The position numbers and the translations under genes are program-made. Below, piece by piece: positions 63,929-64,000 of a stretch of 64,000 bases of DNA. Below the pieces are notes generated by a model. The model worked only from the letters and a program-made list of their open reading frames with translations, had not been told where the DNA came from and made no database searches. Each line of letters starts with the position of its first letter. Positions within the stretch are counted from its first letter, which is position 1. Origin of the DNA: an uncultured Oscillospiraceae bacterium (GTDB taxonomy: Bacteria > Bacillota > Clostridia > Oscillospirales > Ruminococcaceae); assembly GCA_934448295.1 (NCBI GenBank), contig CAKSEY010000011.1, positions 41,179 through 105,178 on the forward strand, given 5' to 3'.

Positions 63929-64000
63929 GGTAACCTCTAAAAACCCCTATGAAAAAGAAGAAAAAAGTGATATAATAAGGATATGAAACAGAAAACACTA
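63929..64000. mobile_element. Start of a second element with the same terminal repeat (truncated by window)
   Basis: GGTAACCTCTAAAAACC at 63929-63945 differs from the MITE terminal repeat at one base. It is followed by AT-rich sequence with TATAAT (63971-63976). This is the expected left end of another MITE or of the insertion sequence that mobilises the family. Confidence 0.5.
63983..64000 (+). CDS. Possible start of a reading frame cut by the window end
   Basis: ATG at 63983 preceded closely by AAGGAT encodes Met-Lys-Gln-Lys-Thr-Leu before the window ends. If the terminal repeat at 63929 belongs to an IS, this may be its transposase. Too short to judge. Confidence 0.25.

Noticed and set aside
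1..64000. CRISPR arrays, tRNA or rRNA genes, prophage, restriction or other defence modules
   Set aside because: No regularly spaced direct repeats, tRNA-like cloverleaf or rRNA sequence, phage structural gene, nuclease-methylase pair or toxin-antitoxin pair was recognised. The only mobile DNA seen is the IS, the MITE and the related ends.

Overview
The window looks like chromosomal DNA of a spore-forming, Gram-positive anaerobe of the Clostridia, most like the Ruminococcus/Oscillospiraceae gut lineages. The evidence is moderately high GC content with AT-rich intergenic regions, strong Shine-Dalgarno sites, frequent GTG/TTG starts, near-consensus TTGACA-17-TATAAT promoters, two T-box leaders, a spoIIGA-sigE sporulation pair, an LL-diaminopimelate aminotransferase, and many glycoside hydrolases. 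No rRNA, tRNA or CRISPR array was seen. Placement is by gene content only.

Layout. 1-6.4 kb: a membrane protein and a tocopherol-cyclase-like protein diverge from a MocR-type regulator; a yfcE-birA-CYTH operon; a three-gene cluster of small unknown proteins. 6.4-11.8 kb: a T-box controlled cysE-cysS operon that continues into three cyclophilin-like lipoproteins. 11.8-19.7 kb: a carbohydrate block on the minus strand (GH31 glucosidase-sfsA, a STAND/LuxR regulator, GH36 alpha-galactosidase). 19.7-20.8 kb: an IS481-like insertion sequence. 20.8-27.6 kb: a tryptophan T-box and a complete trpEGDCFBA operon. 27.6-34.3 kb: dapL, a small unknown protein, a chemotaxis-type receptor and a polar amino-acid ABC importer. 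34.6-43.3 kb: two GH2 beta-galactosidases diverging from an AraC regulator, followed by two GNAT acetyltransferases. 43.3-49 kb: a secreted unknown protein, a YbhN-type flippase, prfC and the spoIIGA-sigE pair. 49-56.2 kb: an FAD oxidoreductase, xpt, and a BMP lipoprotein plus nucleoside ABC transporter. 56.4-63.7 kb: an SDR-OFA transporter-ABM operon, a YczE-type protein, a LysR regulator, a histidine phosphatase, plsC-like and dagK-like lipid genes, and a DUF4867 protein. 63.7-64 kb: a MITE-like element next to what may be the end of a related mobile element that runs out of the window.

How the parts fit. The window combines amino-acid supply (Cys, Trp, Lys precursor, ABC import) controlled by uncharged tRNA, breakdown of alpha- and beta-galactosides and alpha-glucosides, and purine/nucleoside salvage. 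The most unusual points are: a MocR regulator whose expected PLP lysine is methionine; an IS whose inverted repeat could hide its start codon only in read-through transcripts and which is flanked by a 26-bp direct repeat; a LacI/CcpA-type operator at the trp transcription start in a region split by that IS; interleaved divergent promoters between lacZ and its AraC neighbour; a structured leader or repeat before the FAD oxidoreductase; and a long-hairpin MITE sharing its terminal repeat with the sequence at the window end. No clearly new multi-gene defence or biosynthetic system was recognised. The best candidates for undescribed biology are the three small genes at 5.5-6.4 kb and the lipoprotein cyclophilin triplet.
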